NCBI GenBank assembly: GCA_028583605.1
Contig: CM053326.1
Location: 17,812,046-17,876,045, forward strand
Origin: Dastarcus helophoroides
Lineage: Eukaryota > Arthropoda > Insecta > Coleoptera > Bothrideridae
Direction: 5' to 3'
Length of the DNA stretch: 64,000 nucleotides
Positions 60,060 through 64,000 of this stretch are shown here, piece by piece. The notes beneath the pieces were generated by a model, which saw only the letters and a list, made by a program, of their open reading frames with translations, searched no databases and was not told the DNA's origin. Numbering within the stretch: position 1 is the first letter of the stretch; each line of letters begins with the position of its first letter. The translations under genes were made by a program, and so were the position numbers.

Positions 60060-63000
60060 GCAGGCCCGTAACCAGGAAGGGCTAGGGGGCTGCAGCCTTC
60101 CCCGAAACTTTTTGGCTTTAAACTAGATAGAACTGATCTTTCCAGATGTGCGACCTGTTTAAAAACCATTTTTAATGGATCATTTGGTTTTCGAACTGAA
60201 ATGCAAGGTTTTTTTTCAAATTTGGCGCCATTTTTTATTATTAGAGACCGGATTTTAAGCACAATCAAGCAAGGTAAAAAGGTGAGCAAAATGGTAAATT
60301 AGGCAAAAACGAAAAGCTAAAAAAGGCACCAAAAAGGTAAAATACTCTAAAAAAAGGCATTAACAGGCCAAAACTTACAATTAACAAACAAAAAACATTT
60401 TGAAATCTCAGTCGAAATTAAAAAAAAATAAATTTTAGGTTATACTCAGGATATTCAGAAGGAGTATAACATTTTCAAATGAAGAAGTTTTTAAAATTTC
60501 GAGTTCATTCTTTAATCTTCACCCTAAATCTTAAAATTTTTACCTTAAACTTTTTCGAATTTTTTCCAAAATTTTGACTTTTAAATTTAAGATTTCGTTT
60601 GTAGAAAAATTTATACTTTTTTTGAAATTCCTTTTTTTTATTTCAAATTTCAATCCTACGTTTTAAATTTCATTTAAAAAATGTTGAATTTTGCAAGTTT
60701 TTCAAGCTTCCCATTTAAAAGAAAATTCAAATTTTGAGAACTGGTCATTTATACAAACGATTATTCAAGATTTCACACCAAATTTTGAGAAAAACTTGCA
60801 TTTTGTGATAATAATTCAATAACCTTAACCCATCAGCTTAATTCGAAATTTTTAATTGTTTCAAAAAGTTTTAACTTCATAGTGAAAAATTTCGAAATTT
60901 TTTGTTATGAAGTTGATTTGTTTATATTTCGATTACGATTTCAACTTTTTTCTCCAAAATTCGACTTCCAAATGAAAACTTTCAAACAAATATTGAAATT
61001 TCTATCTTAGTTACCAAATTTAATTAAGAAATTTTTTACTTTTAATCACGACATTTCAACTGGAAATTCATATTTTTAGAAAAACTTGATTTATAAAATT
61101 TTTACAACTTTTACGACGAGTTTAAAAGTGTCAAAATTAAAGTCGAACTTTTGAAAAGAAATGAGCTTAATGACTTTAGTTTATTTTTCAAAATTTTACA
61201 TTAGCACTGGTTCAAAATTCAGACTTCTTCAAAATATTTTGACTTTCTCACTAGGCATTTAATTTAAAAAAATCCCCTGGCCATTTTGAGAAAACACTAA
61301 AAGTTTCAGGAAATATCAAATTTTATTTTTTGAATTTTGTTTCAAGAAAAAATCTTGAGTGTTATTAGTTTTTGTTACTAGATTTTATCTTCTGGAAATT
61401 AGAGATTTTTTTAGAAATTTTTATCTTTAAAACTTTTTTTTTTCAAAAATTATAGCTTCTTTTTTCTTCGGATTTAGAGAGTAATTCTAAATGTCAACTT
61501 ATTTGTAAAATTTCGAACAGGTAAATTTGCTAAGAATTAACAGATCCTACTTTTTGTTCGGAAAGTCAAAATTTCTAAAAAAGGTAATATTTTCAGAAAT
61601 GTTTATTAATGAATTCTGGTTATTTTTAAGTATAAATACGGTCGAAATTAAACTTTTTCTAGAACGAGTTTGTCCACTCTAAATGTAGACTTTTCGAGAC
61701 ATATCGAATTAAAATTCCAAATTCAAAAAACTTAAGATTAAGTTAAGAATTTCGATATCTGCCATTTTTGACAAAAATTTTGTCGAAATTTCCAGGTTTC
61801 TAGAAAGAATCGAAGTTTAAAAAAATATTTGTGGAATTGATTAAGTTTAAACTTTGAATTTTGAATAAAAAAATAAAAGTATTAACATATTTCGCATTTA
61901 ACAGAAAATCTAATTCAAATTGAAAATTTCCAAAAAAGGTAGAAATTTTGAGATTAAAGGTAAAATTAAAGAAAAACGATAAATATCTTTATAGCAAAAA
62001 CTTTTTTTCGAAATTCGGAAGAATCAAATGCATTTCGAAATTGCAAATTCAGATAGCAACAATAATTCCCAAAATTGTTCGAAATAAAAAACCCAGGAAT
62101 TAAAGTAGTTGCCAGTTAGAAAAAGAGTTGAACGCTAAGAGGAAACGAACTTAAAAAAAAACATCTACTCTTCCAGAATTTAGCATGAATATCCAAATTC
62201 TAAATGTTTGGGTGCAAACTTTAAATTTGAGATAAAAGTTAAAATTATGAATTTAATCAAAATTTGAAAAATATTAAAAAAAGATTTTCCTCCAGCTGAC
62301 TTCAAAGTATGTCTTTAAATAGAGCACTTTCTACTTTCTAGAGGCATTTTTCATACACAAGTGCAAGTTATAGAAGACAGTTCAAAGATAAATTTTAGAA
62401 AAGGAATACCTATCGAATAAATTTATCTTACCCAGACATCTGTTTTTATTTAGAAATTAAATTAAGATAAATAGGCAACATTGTTGTTAAATTACTTTGT
62501 CAGAATGTTGGAAGAGGCAGACTTTAGAAATGTTTCTAGTGTATTTTTTTTGTATTTTAGTATACTTGTATACAATAATAATAATGTTAATAGTAAAGTA
62601 GTATTGGACCATGGCTTCTTAGCTTAACCTAAACGCAAACAAGGACTAGGTAGTTTTAGCAGAAGGATCGCAGCATGAATATTATCTATAGTTTTTCACA
62701 AAGCATTTATTTCGAAGTTTTTTTGATGACATTGAGTGTAGTCCAATGTTTTCGAAATAATTTCTAGCTGAAGTGAATGTCTTTTCTGTCAACTGAAATA
62801 TGCTGTGCAACTTACAGTCTACCTATATTTTGAATTTTGACAATATTCTGTGGCATTTTCAAATGTAATATCAAACATTAATTTGAATTTTGCGCTGACA
62901 TTAAGGAAATTGCAGCGTATCTAGATTAAGACCTCTTTCTATGAATACTTAGAAAAACGAACATTTTCACCGCTTTAATTTTGTTTTTTATTTTTACTAA

Positions 63001-64000
63001 TTTCACATTCGTATAACCAATACAATCGAAGTATGATACGTTTCTCTACTTGCATATATCGGATGCGGGATTTAATAAATATGCAAGTGACAACAAAACT
63101 GGTGAAGTCAAATCGATGACATTCCCTGGAATAGTTAAAACAAATTGCAATTAGAACGGGATCGGAATGGGTTCGTATTCTGGATTAAATTCGATAAATA
63201 TTCAAACGTAAATTTCGTTTTGTTTTCATGCCTACCTAATGAATTCTAGATTGGATTGTTTTTACGTTGGGTTTTCATCCTGTTAAAAATAATTTATTAT
63301 GACGTTCTATCACATTCATTAAAATTAAACCATCAAAGGAAATACAATGCATTTTTAATACGTACTAGGAATGCACTACTAATACTAATCCACATCACAA
63401 AAATAATGATTTTTGAAAACTTACAAAGCGTTAAATACTAGTGTTTTAGGAAGCCCCGAAACAAGGCCATAAGTGGAACAAGAATTTTACAAAGACTTAA
63501 GAGCTTGAACATTTATTATTTACGTGACACAGTATTTCCATTTGCAGTTAGGGTTTAGGTGGCAGGATAAATATCACCTGACGTATAATTAAGGTTTTCC
63601 CTTGCTTCCCTTGTTATTTTAATGATCTGTCTGAAAAAACAGTGGCAGCTGTTCTTTTTCTTGACATTTATTTCAATTACTTCTTTACCGCATTAAATAT
63701 TTACAATACATAAACCGTACGGATGTGTTTCCCCCAATCCGCTATCATTTTGTCTGGATTTTTATTTTTTTTTAGAATGCTAGACAATCTCAAAGTCTTT
63801 GATGAAGTTAACCAAATTATTATCTTGTTCTAAATCCTGGTACGATGTTTTTCATGATCTTTTTTGTCATAACTTTAGATATTCGCCAGATATATGTCAG
63901 CATTCAATATTTTTCTTTATAGTTGATTAAAATTCACTTCCGGGATTCTAAATTGACTCGGTTCAATCATTAAGCTAGAAATGGGGAAAATACTGATGAA
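60060..64000. other. Right end of window, receptor intron or 5' region, no exon found
   Basis: Near 60060-60110 is a GC-richer scrap CAGGCCCGTAACCAGGAAGG, resembling a transposon terminus. 60400-62290 is degenerate AT-rich repeat. 62300-64000 is unique AT-rich DNA. The receptor's TM1-TM3 and hormone-binding exons were looked for on the - strand and not found, so they should lie beyond 64000. Confidence 0.45.

Noticed and set aside
62420..62450. Possible receptor exon donor (CTGGGTAAGA on the - strand)
   Set aside because: The sequence upstream does not translate into class B receptor TM1-TM3 or hormone-binding domain.
1..64000. CRISPR array, rRNA, bacterial operon or plasmid-type features
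   Set aside because: No regularly spaced short direct repeats, no rRNA-like segments and no prokaryotic gene organisation; all coding evidence is eukaryotic.

Overview
The window reads as nuclear DNA of an insect, probably a beetle or another holometabolan; that placement is inference from gene family resemblance and repeat content. It is strongly AT-rich, its genes are split into short exons by GT-AG introns, and most of the DNA is transposon debris and degenerate AT-rich repeat. There are no bacterial-style operons, rRNA genes, CRISPR arrays or convincing free-standing tRNA genes.

Three host genes can be assembled by following reading frame across splice sites. (1) An otopetrin proton channel on the + strand, about 1660-8587, with nine exons; the 5' end is not found. 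(2) A short EF-hand protein resembling EFCAB11 on the - strand, 17773-20671, with two exons. (3) The 3' part of a class B (secretin-family) neuropeptide receptor, most like the calcitonin/DH31 receptor group, on the - strand, 32415-58467. It has five exons, and its N-terminal half lies beyond the right edge. All three reading frames stay open and in phase across every junction assigned.

The rest is mobile. From 13.4 to 17.6 kb lie two decayed non-LTR retrotransposon fragments (reverse transcriptase, then RNase H) separated by a solo LTR. The EFCAB11-like intron is filled by a 2.2 kb mariner-type element with about 430 bp terminal inverted repeats (TIRs). From 21.2 to 29.5 kb is a mosaic: a tandem duplication that includes the end of a hAT-like element, a fuller hAT-like element with an 8 bp target-site duplication, and a small pogo/Tigger-like MITE inside it. 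The 17.4 kb receptor intron holds two tRNA-derived SINE copies, a mariner interrupted by a Penelope-like element, two more LTR copies and a broken THAP-domain reading frame. The intron at 55-58.4 kb is mainly AT-rich, and 58.6-60.0 kb is a long foldback element carrying a tiny Penelope-end insertion.

I saw no wholly new gene system. The strongest unusual signals are the well-resolved nested insertions with exact target duplications, the set of short Penelope-derived hairpin insertions, the Thr-rich loop of the otopetrin, and large strand-polarised degenerate AT-rich tracts that make up a large share of the window. All comparisons are from memory and by eye; no alignment or database search was run.
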